NCBI RefSeq assembly: GCF_900129825.1
Contig: NZ_FQWZ01000004.1
Coordinates: 92,333 to 156,332, forward strand
Direction: 5' to 3'
DNA: 64,000 nt
From: Hydrocarboniphaga daqingensis
GTDB lineage: Bacteria > Pseudomonadota > Gammaproteobacteria > Nevskiales > Nevskiaceae
This document shows positions 57,501 to 64,000 of the stretch, one piece after another (position 1 is the stretch's first letter; the number at the start of each line of letters is the position of its first letter). The translations under genes and the position numbers were made by a program. The notes beneath the pieces are model-generated. The model was given only the letters and a program-made list of their open reading frames with translations. It ran no database searches and was not told where the DNA came from.

Positions 57501-57588
57501 TGGCGGTCATCGTGGCAACGAAAGCACTCAGCACGGGCCGGGGTCGCCGGCCCTGGTATGGACAGGCCATTCTGGACGGAATCCGCAT
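54553..57588 (-). CDS. FecA-type TonB-dependent transducer with STN domain
   Basis: A 1011-aa outer-membrane receptor. A signal peptide (FVATMTATMAIVATAAAQ) is followed by an STN signalling domain at about residues 47-115 (FQIPKSLLADALDRFSEQSG, then GEALDRLLAGSGLQW). The plug follows (DTPRSVSFISEETINRFG, then DSIEVVRGPPSPIYGMGKIG) and a large barrel ending WQATITRRF. The STN domain should contact the FecR protein encoded just upstream and so report ligand binding to the sigma factor. It contains an EF-hand-type loop DLNGNGRIGYRE. AAGG lies 4 nt before the ATG; a second ATG is at 57570. The ligand is unknown. Confidence 0.93.
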   Translation of the reverse strand: MRIPSRMACPYQGRRPRPVLSAFVATMTATMAIVATAAAQGTATTATTFQIPKSLLADALDRFSEQSGLQVVYDDSLRPSLIAPGAQGTMPAGEALDRLLAGSGLQWTLINSQTIAIRPAVSRAPLQVPHQDAPSSSFDYVPLPRTVDGSVVLSELHVVEDPNRVLPSEVSGSSFGFAKSLLDTPRSVSFISEETINRFGIAAVEDLMRVVPGTYTPTRFGIQGGIDVRSVPADTFFRGMKRFNLQGHAPTVLSAMDSIEVVRGPPSPIYGMGKIGGYTNMVPRSGRAADGSYLEQSVGDVRAAVASYDRSELSVNLRGPLQAFGRHGGYDAFVMNIESDSYARGVPADARLAQGAVSLERIAGGFRLESGVSVQSSRSAGALLGRFTQDLADNGRYIRGTPLVNLDLNGNGRIGYREYNTASPVRGTLSTYNQPLVQRWDWPTDADGVPLPLDQFPVVPGIPESMYQYLSEHPEADPTGLLRAQGVGGPRPNGNGYVPVGFVLDPRTVGYDQLDLRRFTAFERELKAEMLTAFIDLIDDRDPDFTIKNQLFLDTMDQYKISEQPFGTAQQPRVIEDKFTLTRRLRDLPSWLRVNTLASVNARFTLSPTQQCFGDFSTHRSDAMASTWTTKSVGMTPNTTFANCLENSNVDDDGFPFTNDGQTRYSELGAGVLFDIELWERTQLLVGGRHDGSEARNVEYAGTYNFNTGTAANPGAKVTQTTRVRGWDTGPSWTLSLSYQLPWNLRPYITVSEASLTLDNNANRLTAAVIEAGHIGQSRLTEVGIKASLLDRRLFFSSALYQQRRINVSDPDDPTITAEASSTLTEGWETEIKWVPIRGFFASFYALTQKTLYSPNRGGSILIDARSLGFQDVVDPATGEVIYPAEAFLFGGRAFVQLPAGVDAYREKQGNPNTQLGATLNAQTRSGFGFTLSANYFSSVPAGRLQLIELPSATVLNTGVFYDDKRWHLQFDVFNANNERYFRARNGDTLADLPVSAMPARRWQATITRRF
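56335..56370 (-). other. EF-hand-type calcium loop encoded in receptor 2
   Basis: Codes for DLNGNGRIGYRE, matching D-x-N-x-N-G-x-I-x-x-x-E. It sits at the position equivalent to the loop in receptor 1. Confidence 0.7.
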
Positions 57589-57621
57589 TGCGCCTTGGCA
57601 TCGCCACCGCGACCTTCGCCG

Positions 57622-57680
57622 CGTCTTTTGGCAGAAGACGAGGCGACGGGAGCAGACTCGGTCGCCGGCACAGGCCGGCG
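57622..57680 (-). promoter_or_regulatory. Paired stem-loops between fecR-type gene and STN receptor
   Basis: CGTCTT/AAGACG (57622-57640) and CGCCGG/CCGGCG (57663-57680) lie in the 104-bp gap. Such hairpins can separate expression of the regulator pair from the receptor; their role here is inferred. Confidence 0.4.
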
Positions 57681-57692
57681 CGCTACGACACG

Positions 57693-58736
57693 CTAGCGAC
57701 CGCTGCCCGATCCCTGGACGTCGTGACGACGGAACAACAAGATTTCGTTGCCGACCTCGACGGTGCGGATCGGCAGTACCGACGTGAACGCACTGGCGAT
57801 CATCAGGTTCTCGCCTGGGATGAAGTTGCCGCTGACGGTCAGATCGGCGAGGTCGCTATCAGCCAGCGCCAGCTTGCGATCGGAGTAACGATTCATTTCG
57901 GCGATGGCCTCGGCCAGCGGCGTGCTGCGGAACACCAGGCGCCCATGCGTCCAGCTCGTGGCGATCTCCGGGTCGACGGCTTTCTTGTTCCAAGCGGCGG
58001 CGGATCTCGATGGGCCATCGATGCGGATCTGCTCGCCGGGCGCCAGCTTTTCGCTGTGCATCGCATCGGTGGCGAGCGAGGTGACGGCGACCGAGCCTTC
58101 GCTCAGCGTCACGGTGACGGCGTCGGCATCGCGCTGCACTTGAAAAACGGTACCCAGCGCGGTGGTTTTGGAATCGCCAGCGGTGACCGAAAACGGCCGA
58201 TTGCGGTCGTGGGCGACGGTAAACAGCGCGCGGCCGTGCATCAGTTCAACCCGTCGGGCGTTGCTTTCGAGCGCGACGCGGATCTGCGAGTCGACGTCGA
58301 GCAGCACGCGCGAGCCGTCGGCCAGCATCAGTTGCCGAGGCGCCGTCGAGGCACTGTAGTGCTCGGTGGGCGTCAGCGGACGCGGCTCGGATGCCAGCTT
58401 CAGTCCGACCACCGCCACGGCCAACGTCGCCGCCAGTGCCAACGGCATTGACCAGCGTCGATGCTGATGGCGCAGGCGCTGGGTCAGCGGAACGTCGGAG
58501 TCGCCGATCGCATACGCCTCGTCGGCGAGCGCGCGCAGGCGCGGGTCGACGTCGGCCAGCAGGCCAACACCGTCCGACAACAATTGGGCAGCAGCGAACG
58601 CATCGGCATGCGATGGGTCGGCACGCAGCCAGCGTTCGAAGTCGGCACGATCGCGATCGGTGCAATCAGGCGCGCACAGGCGCGCACACCAGTACGCGGC
58701 CTCCTCCGGCGTTCCTACAGTCGTATTTTTTTTCAT
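57693..58736 (-). CDS. fecR: FecR-type transmembrane sigma regulator
   Basis: A 347-aa anti-sigma/co-activator. The N-terminal cytoplasmic domain (AAYWCARLCAPDCTDRDRAD, then FERWLRADPSHADAFAAA) should bind the sigma factor. One TM helix lies near residues 96-114 (MPLALAATLAVAVVGLKLA), followed by the periplasmic FecR domain (RQLMLADGSRVLLDVDSQ, then HGRALFTVAHDRNRPFSV, then ALGTVFQVQRDADAV) and a C-terminal STN-like domain (RSTPLAEAIAEMNRYSDRK). It starts 17 bp after the sigma gene stop and precedes the STN receptor, the standard iron-starvation-type signalling order. Confidence 0.92.
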   Translation of the reverse strand: MKKNTTVGTPEEAAYWCARLCAPDCTDRDRADFERWLRADPSHADAFAAAQLLSDGVGLLADVDPRLRALADEAYAIGDSDVPLTQRLRHQHRRWSMPLALAATLAVAVVGLKLASEPRPLTPTEHYSASTAPRQLMLADGSRVLLDVDSQIRVALESNARRVELMHGRALFTVAHDRNRPFSVTAGDSKTTALGTVFQVQRDADAVTVTLSEGSVAVTSLATDAMHSEKLAPGEQIRIDGPSRSAAAWNKKAVDPEIATSWTHGRLVFRSTPLAEAIAEMNRYSDRKLALADSDLADLTVSGNFIPGENLMIASAFTSVLPIRTVEVGNEILLFRRHDVQGSGSGR

Positions 58737-58753
58737 GAACCCTTAGACGGTGG

Positions 58754-59323
58754 TCACGGGCCGTCCCCTACCTTCTTCATGCAGACGGCCAGCGCATGGC
58801 TGATGTGCTTCTCCACCATTTTGACGGATATGCCGCAGTGCCGGGCGATCTCCGGATACGTCATGCCGCGTGCGCGGCTCAGCAAAAAGACCTGCCGGCA
58901 CTTCGGCGGCAGCTGCACGATGGCCTCGTGAAGCTTGGCCAGATCCTGCTGGCCCGCCACTTCACGTTCCGGTGACGGTGCGCCCGACACCAGTTCCACG
59001 TCGTCGACGCTGCACTGATCGGACAGATGGCGAACTTGCTCCGACCGTTCCAGATCATTGGCGACGTTGATCGCGATGCGGAACAGCATCGACGACGGCG
59101 AATGGATGTCGCGCGAGCCTTCGTACTGCAGCATGCGGATGTACGCTTCCTGTGCGACGTCGACGGCGTCGTCGGGGCGGCGCAGCCGCTGGCGCAAGAA
59201 GCTGATCAGCGAGTCGTGGTAGCGGCAGATCGCACGTTGTACAGACAGCGGCTCGCGGCCCAGTGTCGGCACACCGAAGGCGATGTCGTTACTTGCCATG
59301 ACGTCATCGGGGCCAGCGCTCAT
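58754..59323 (-). CDS. fecI: ECF RNA polymerase sigma factor (FecI-like)
   Basis: A 189-aa sigma-70 family factor. Region 2 spans about residues 25-95 (RYHDSLISFLRQRLRRPDDA, then VDVAQEAYIRML), and region 4 about 125-180 (LPPKCRQVFLLSRARGMTY, then PEIARHCGISVKMVEKHIS). The ATG at 59323 has GGTGAG 9 nt upstream; ATGs at 59332 and 59299 are alternatives. It should direct transcription of the STN receptor, and possibly of the receptor and TonB2 genes beyond, when released by the FecR-type partner. Confidence 0.9.
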   Translation of the reverse strand: MSAGPDDVMASNDIAFGVPTLGREPLSVQRAICRYHDSLISFLRQRLRRPDDAVDVAQEAYIRMLQYEGSRDIHSPSSMLFRIAINVANDLERSEQVRHLSDQCSVDDVELVSGAPSPEREVAGQQDLAKLHEAIVQLPPKCRQVFLLSRARGMTYPEIARHCGISVKMVEKHISHALAVCMKKVGDGP

Positions 59324-59545
59324 CTGCACCATCTCACCGTTACAGGTCGCAGTGGCAGAGGAGCAATCTCTATGCCGCAGTCGGCATGCGGTGTAAAAAA
59401 AGTTACTTGAAAAGCTTGACAAACCGCCAGCCGACCATCGCGCCATCGTCGATCGCAATACGTCTAAACCTTAAGACGTCGATCGCCTCCGACCCCCTAC
59501 GTCGGCCAGCGCGATCATGCGGCTGACCGGACCACGTTCCGGCCG
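59324..59545. other. Non-coding upstream region of the ECF sigma gene
   Basis: No credible gene. On the minus strand TTGTCA (59422-59417) is followed after about 17 bp by a T-rich TTTTTA/TTTTAC stretch, a weak promoter candidate for the sigma gene. An inverted repeat ATGCCG/CGGCAT with a 4-nt loop (59372-59387) lies downstream of it and could be an operator. This is the most AT-rich patch of the neighbourhood. I did not recognise a full Fur box. Confidence 0.4.
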
Positions 59546-59817
59546 TTAAGACACGGGAATCGCGTCAACCCGACTCATCCGGCACTGCCTTGCGTGTGGT
59601 GTGTCGCGGTCGCTGATCTGAGGTTCGCCCGCTTGGTGTTCCAAGCTTGGCTCGTGATCGACCGCCAACGGCCTGACGAGGTCGTCATCAATGCCGACGT
59701 GACGCGCTTGTGAACCATTTGCGACCATGGTCACGCCGTGTTGGTCCGCCAGGCAGCGTGCTGCACCGCGACGCAGCAGCCAGCGTCGATTGCTTGCAAC
59801 AGCGAGGCTCGTAGCCG
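59546..59817 (-). pseudogene. Possible out-of-frame C-terminal end of the cupin gene
   Basis: Directly after the cupin stop, the -1 reading frame continues to a TAA at 59546-59548 with protein-like sequence such as RRWLLRRGAARCLADQHGV followed by TMVANGSQARHVG. This resembles the C-terminal winged-helix part found in full-length Cupin_4 proteins. A frameshift in the last part of the cupin gene would join the two. It is also possible that this is chance coding-like DNA. Confidence 0.35.
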
Positions 59818-60702
59818 TCAGCGTGGCGCCGAGCTGATCGGTGCGTTGGGCGTGGCGGGTTCGCGCAGCGCGCGCTGGAATGCAGTGCGTTTTTCGGCGG
59901 AGTCGGCGAATGCGATCAAGGTCTGCAGGGCACTGTCGATCGCATACGAGTCGGCGTTGCTGACGGACAGGTCCTGACGCGCATCGAGATGCTCGGACAA
60001 GGCCTGGCGTAAGCACCATTGCAGGTAGTCATATACGGTCGGCCCATAGGTACCGACCGAGCAATGCAGGCTGCCGACATCCAATGGCCGTACGTCGTGC
60101 CACCATCCGCGCGGGATATACAGCAGGTCGCCGGCTTTCAGCGTCACGTCCACCATCGGATCGGTGTCGCGCGGGGCGAGATGATCGCGACTCGGCTGGT
60201 GGCTCAGCGGAAGTGGAAACGTCGGTGCCCACAGTCGCCACCGCTTGCGACCGATTAACTGTACGGCGAATACATCATGCGTATCCCAATGCATGCCGAA
60301 CGTTCCGTCACCGCCGAAGCTGGCATAGGCATTGGCGCTGGTGGGAACGTCGCAGAACTTTGAAACCGAGGCACACAGCTGCATCAACATCCGGTCATCG
60401 TGTTCGACGCGGTTGATCACCAGTGATGCGCCGCCCCGCAGCAGATCGTAGATTCGAGAGGGGATCAGACGGTGTCGGGCCTGACCGTCATGGACGCGGT
60501 AGCCGAGGTATTGCGCTGGCGCTACGGGTCCGTTTCGGTACAGCTGCAGGCGTTGATCGCCGGGCTCGATGCGGTCGAGCAACTGGTCGAGCAGCGACCA
60601 GCTTGGACGTTGAGACGGCGTTAGCGCAGCTTGCATCCGGTACGGCGCGCGCTGCTGATAGTGGCAGCGGAAGTCGACCGGATTGACGCCGAAGTCGAGC
60701 AT
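59818..60702 (-). CDS. JmjC/Cupin_4-type Fe(II)/2-oxoglutarate oxygenase-like protein
   Basis: A 294-aa cupin. The N-terminal part leads to the double-stranded beta-helix with the HxD iron-binding motif in FGMHWDTHDVFAVQLIGRKR, and AGDLLYIPRGWWHDVRP carries the second conserved strand and distal His. It is related to ROXA/YcfD ribosomal-protein hydroxylases, which usually run to about 380 aa. Here the reading frame stops about 90 residues short, with a possible continuation in the -1 frame. Its ATG shares one base with the TGA of the RND pump gene, so it is translationally coupled to it. Its target is unknown. Confidence 0.78.
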   Translation of the reverse strand: MLDFGVNPVDFRCHYQQRAPYRMQAALTPSQRPSWSLLDQLLDRIEPGDQRLQLYRNGPVAPAQYLGYRVHDGQARHRLIPSRIYDLLRGGASLVINRVEHDDRMLMQLCASVSKFCDVPTSANAYASFGGDGTFGMHWDTHDVFAVQLIGRKRWRLWAPTFPLPLSHQPSRDHLAPRDTDPMVDVTLKAGDLLYIPRGWWHDVRPLDVGSLHCSVGTYGPTVYDYLQWCLRQALSEHLDARQDLSVSNADSYAIDSALQTLIAFADSAEKRTAFQRALREPATPNAPISSAPR

Positions 60703-63700
60703 CAGATCGGTTTTGGAACCTCGGCCGCCGGAACCATGGCATTCGGCACCGGGGCAGCGGTCGCCTTGAGCCGGCTCAGCAGCACGTACATGGCAGGTAT
60801 GACCAGCAGCGTCAGCGCGCCGCCGCCGATCAAGCCGCCGATCACGGCAATGCCCATCGACATCCGGCTCTCGGAGCCGGCGCCGAGCGCCAGTGCGATC
60901 GGGACGATGCCGAGTATCGTCGCCATCGTCGTCATCAGGATCGGCCGCAAGCGTGCCGCTGCGGCTTCACGTACTGCGGCCAGCGGGGTCCGGCCATCGC
61001 CGCGACGCTGGTTGGCGAATTCGACGATCAGGATGCCGTTCTTCGTGACCAGGCCGATCAGCATGATCAGGCCGATCTGCGAAAAAATGTTCAAGGTCTG
61101 CCCGGTGTACCACAGTGCGAACAGCGCGCCGGCCAGTGCCAATGGCACCGTCAGCAGGATCACAAACGGGTCCACGAAGCTTTCGAACTGCGCGGCCAGA
61201 ACCAAGTAGATCAACAGCAGTGCCAGTGCAAAGACGTAGCCCAGCGACGAGCTGCTTTCGACGAAGTCGCGCGCGGCGCCGGTCAGTGACGTGGTGAAGC
61301 GCGTATCCAGCGTGGCGTCGGCGATGCGGCGGAACGCCTTGATGCCGTCATTCAAGGTATGCCCCGGTGCCAGCGTGCCGGAGACCGTGGCCGCGTTGAA
61401 GCGGTTGTAGCGATACAGCTCCGGCGGTGCACTGCTTTCGCTGAGCCGCACCAGATTGTCGAGCCGCACCATACCCGTGGCGCTACCGCTGGCCGGAACC
61501 GCGACATTGCCGAGGTCGGCCGGGCTGGAGCGGTAGTCGCGGGTGAGCTGTCCGATCACGTCGTATTGCTTGCCGTCGAGAATGAAGTAGCCGTAGCGCT
61601 GGCCACTGAGTGATGCCTGCAAGGTTTGTGCAATATCCAGTGCTGACACACCCAGTGTTTGGGCTTTGTCCCGATCGATTTCGACACGGACTTCGGGTTT
61701 GCTGAACTTCAGGTCGCTGTCGACGAAGCTGAAAGCCGGGTCCTTGCGCGCTTCTTCGAGGAAAGCCGGCAGCTTGTCCTGCAGATCGGCCAAGGTCGGC
61801 GCCTGCAGCACGAAGCGAACGCCGGTTTCGTTGGAGCGACGCTCGCCGATCGTGGCTTCCTGGGTGATGTTGACGCGGGCGCCGGTGTAGCGGCGCTGCA
61901 GCACGCGCAGCGCATCGGCGATGTCGGCCTGGCTGCGCTGACGGTCGCTCTTGTCGTTCAAGAACACCCGGATGAAGCCGCTGTTGACCGCGCCCTGGAC
62001 GCCGGGGCCACCGCCAACGCCGGGCACCTGGGTCATCATCACGTCGGACTCGGGTACCAGCTGCGCGGTGGCCGAGGTGACATCGTCCATGAACGCCTGC
62101 ATGTACTCGTAGCTGACGCCCTCGGAGCCGGTCGCGCGCACCCAAATGCGGCCGCGATCCTCCATCGGTGCCAGTTCGCGTGGCAGCGCGGCGAACAGCA
62201 CGCCGATCACGACGCCCGCGATCAGCAGGATCAGCGGCGCCAGCCAGCGTCGCCGCAGAAAGCCGGCGAGCATGCGGTCGTAGCCGGATTCCATGCCGAC
62301 GAACAGCGGCTCGGTCCGCGTGAACAGCCAGCCGTGTCCTTGATGCGCTTTCAGCAGCCGCGAACTGAGCATCGGCGTCAGCGTCAGCGCGACCAGCGCC
62401 GATATCAGAACGGCGCCGGCGATCGTCACGCCGAACTCGCGGAACAGGCGCCCGGACAATCCGCCCATGAACAGCAGCGGCAGGAACACGACCGCCAGCG
62501 TGATCGTCGTCGAAACGACGGCCATGAAGATTTCCTGCGTGCCCTTGATGCCCGCATCCAGCGGCGTCATGCCTTGCTCGATCTTGGCGTAGATGTTTTC
62601 GAGCACAACGATGGCATCGTCGACGACCAGGCCGATCGCCAGCACGATGCCGAGCAAGGTCAACACGTTGATCGAAAAGCCGGCGGCCGCCATCACCGCG
62701 AACGCGCCGATGATCGACACCGGAATCGCCAGTACCGGAATCAGCGTGGTGCGCCACTCGCGGAAGAATGCGAATACGACCAACAATACCAGCACGAACG
62801 CGATCACGATTGTTTCGGTGACTTCGAGCAGCGAGCGGCGTACGTACTCGGTGTTGTCGTAGGCCACGGCGATGCGGATATCGGCGGGAATATCCTTCTC
62901 GATCTGCTTAAGACGCGCGCGCAGGCCGTCGACGATCTGAATCTGGTTGGCACCCGGCTGCTGCTTGAAGTACAGCCCGGCGATTGGCTTGTCGCCCATC
63001 TTCAGCGCGCCGCGTTCGTTCTGCGCGCCGAGTTCGGCATATCCGATATCGCGGAAGCGCACGATACGATCACCGCTGCGTTTGACGACGATGTTGTCGA
63101 ACTCGGCCGTCGTATTCAGCCGCGACAAGGTCTTGACCGGCAGTTCGATGCTCTCGCCTTCGATGCGTCCCGACGGCAGTTCGATGTTTTCGCGCGCCAG
63201 CGCGTTGCGCACGTCCAGCGGCGAAAGTCCGTAGCCGAGCAGCTTTTCCGGGTCCATCCACAGCCGCATCGCGTAACGCTTCTCGGCCGGCTGGTCGACG
63301 TTGGCGATGCCGGGCACCGTTTGCAGCCTCTCTTTGAGCAGGTTGGCGTAGGCGCCGAGTTCGAGTTGGGTGCGCGTGTCGCTCGACAAGGCCAGGCCGA
63401 AGATCGGTGACGAGTCGGCGTCGGCTTTGTTCAGAATCGGCGGGTTGACGTCCGGTGGCAGGAAGCGCGCCGCACGCGACAGCTGGTCGCGCACGTCGCT
63501 GGCTGCGGTTTCCAGGTCGGTATCCAGCGAAAACTCGGCGTTGATCTGGCTGGCGCCTTCGCGGCTGGTCGACGTCAGGGCGACGATGCCGGCGACCGTG
63601 TTGACCGCTTCTTCGATCGGCTCGGTGATCTGCGCCTGCACCACATCGGCCGATGCGCCGGGATAGCTGGTCGTGATCGAGATCGACGGCGGATCGACGG

Positions 63701-63824
63701 CCGGATACTCGCGCACGCCCAGCTGCTTCACGCTCAGCAGACCCGCGAGCACGATCAGCACCGACAGCACGATCGTCAGTACCGGTCGGCGGATGCTGAT
63801 CTCGGCCAGACTCATGCGGCTCAT
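60702..63824 (-). CDS. RND efflux transporter (HAE-1/MexK-like)
   Basis: A 1040-aa inner-membrane proton-driven transporter, distinct from the other RND pump in the window. It opens LAEISIRRPVLTIVLSVLIV. TM4 has GLVVDDAIVVLENIYAKIEQ with the proton-relay DD, and the second half has LVLAAQFESFVDPFVILLTV and IGLVTKNGILIVEFANQRR. It overlaps the adaptor gene upstream by four bases and the cupin gene downstream by one, giving an adaptor-pump-cupin operon. No outer-membrane channel gene is seen in the visible part. Substrates are unknown. Confidence 0.93.
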   Translation of the reverse strand: MSRMSLAEISIRRPVLTIVLSVLIVLAGLLSVKQLGVREYPAVDPPSISITTSYPGASADVVQAQITEPIEEAVNTVAGIVALTSTSREGASQINAEFSLDTDLETAASDVRDQLSRAARFLPPDVNPPILNKADADSSPIFGLALSSDTRTQLELGAYANLLKERLQTVPGIANVDQPAEKRYAMRLWMDPEKLLGYGLSPLDVRNALARENIELPSGRIEGESIELPVKTLSRLNTTAEFDNIVVKRSGDRIVRFRDIGYAELGAQNERGALKMGDKPIAGLYFKQQPGANQIQIVDGLRARLKQIEKDIPADIRIAVAYDNTEYVRRSLLEVTETIVIAFVLVLLVVFAFFREWRTTLIPVLAIPVSIIGAFAVMAAAGFSINVLTLLGIVLAIGLVVDDAIVVLENIYAKIEQGMTPLDAGIKGTQEIFMAVVSTTITLAVVFLPLLFMGGLSGRLFREFGVTIAGAVLISALVALTLTPMLSSRLLKAHQGHGWLFTRTEPLFVGMESGYDRMLAGFLRRRWLAPLILLIAGVVIGVLFAALPRELAPMEDRGRIWVRATGSEGVSYEYMQAFMDDVTSATAQLVPESDVMMTQVPGVGGGPGVQGAVNSGFIRVFLNDKSDRQRSQADIADALRVLQRRYTGARVNITQEATIGERRSNETGVRFVLQAPTLADLQDKLPAFLEEARKDPAFSFVDSDLKFSKPEVRVEIDRDKAQTLGVSALDIAQTLQASLSGQRYGYFILDGKQYDVIGQLTRDYRSSPADLGNVAVPASGSATGMVRLDNLVRLSESSAPPELYRYNRFNAATVSGTLAPGHTLNDGIKAFRRIADATLDTRFTTSLTGAARDFVESSSSLGYVFALALLLIYLVLAAQFESFVDPFVILLTVPLALAGALFALWYTGQTLNIFSQIGLIMLIGLVTKNGILIVEFANQRRGDGRTPLAAVREAAAARLRPILMTTMATILGIVPIALALGAGSESRMSMGIAVIGGLIGGGALTLLVIPAMYVLLSRLKATAAPVPNAMVPAAEVPKPI

Positions 63825-64000
63825 CGCGTGCCCACTCCGCTGACGTTGGCGATCGCCGCGGCGCGCGGTGTGCCTGCATCATCATCGGTCAGCACGGCTT
63901 GTCCAGGACGTAGATTCTGCAGGCCCGAGGTGATCAGCAGCTCGCCCGGCTTGAGCCCGGACAAGATCTGCACCGTCGTCGACGAGCGCGTACCGGTTTC
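63821..64000 (-). CDS. RND periplasmic adaptor, C-terminal end (partial)
   Basis: The last 59 codons of a membrane fusion protein; the gene continues beyond the window edge. The visible part, TTVQILSGLKPGELLITSG followed by LQNLRPGQAVLT, is the membrane-proximal domain typical of AcrA/HlyD-type adaptors. Its TGA overlaps the pump start in an ATGA quartet. Confidence 0.85.
   Translation of the reverse strand, partial: ETGTRSSTTVQILSGLKPGELLITSGLQNLRPGQAVLTDDDAGTPRAAAIANVSGVGTR

Noticed and set aside
59416-59421. Perfect TTGACA on the plus strand
   Set aside because: No -10 at the right distance and no plus-strand gene follows.

Overview
The window is about 64 kb of GC-rich chromosomal DNA, densely packed with short operons. 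It carries no mobile element, CRISPR array, integrase or rRNA. Neighbour pairs such as yggS-pilT-pilU, rplM-rpsI, opgG-opgH and olsB-olsA, together with many TonB receptors and secreted hydrolases, point to a free-living gammaproteobacterium. A relative of the Xanthomonadales/Lysobacterales is my best guess; this is inference from gene content, not a phylogenetic result.

Layout. 1-5.2 kb: murU (peptidoglycan recycling), then a DUF2946 / PepSY-TM / TonB-receptor cassette that looks metal-related. 5.2-14.6 kb, minus strand: secreted subtilisin, a small exported protein coupled to lipA, the ornithine-lipid pair olsB-olsA, opgG-opgH (periplasmic glucans) and a MarR regulator. 14.6-20.4 kb: a divergent tripartite RND efflux operon with an operator-like repeat between it and marR. 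20.4-32.5 kb: an N-terminal-nucleophile acylase lipoprotein, RNase T, argG, a kynureninase plus lipoprotein-hydrolase pair, an epoxide-hydrolase-like enzyme, a DUF4399 protein, rhlE, rpiA and yggS. 32.6-37.9 kb: three tandem PilT/PilU-type ATPases, a DUF374 acyltransferase, rplM-rpsI and tRNA-Gln(CUG). 38-45.9 kb: three exported amidase-signature enzymes and an exported acetamidase/formamidase, then a left-handed beta-helix acyltransferase.

45.9-59.4 kb is the most distinctive block, all on the minus strand. In transcription order it holds an ECF sigma factor, its FecR-type partner, a receptor with a signalling (STN) domain, a paralogous receptor without one, and a complete TonB2-type energising module: DUF3450, TtpC-like, ExbB, two ExbDs, TonB and a TPR protein. 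Both receptors contain a perfect EF-hand-type calcium-loop motif. The block reads as a self-contained signal-regulated import system with its own energy transducer. 59.5-64 kb holds a second RND operon whose last gene, a JmjC-like cupin, is translationally coupled to the pump and may be frameshifted near its 3' end.

Most convergent gene pairs are separated by perfect or near-perfect inverted repeats, often with little or no T-tract. Starts were chosen by Shine-Dalgarno position, signal-peptide placement and stop/start overlaps where possible. Long open frames antisense to genes are frequent because of the base composition and were ignored.
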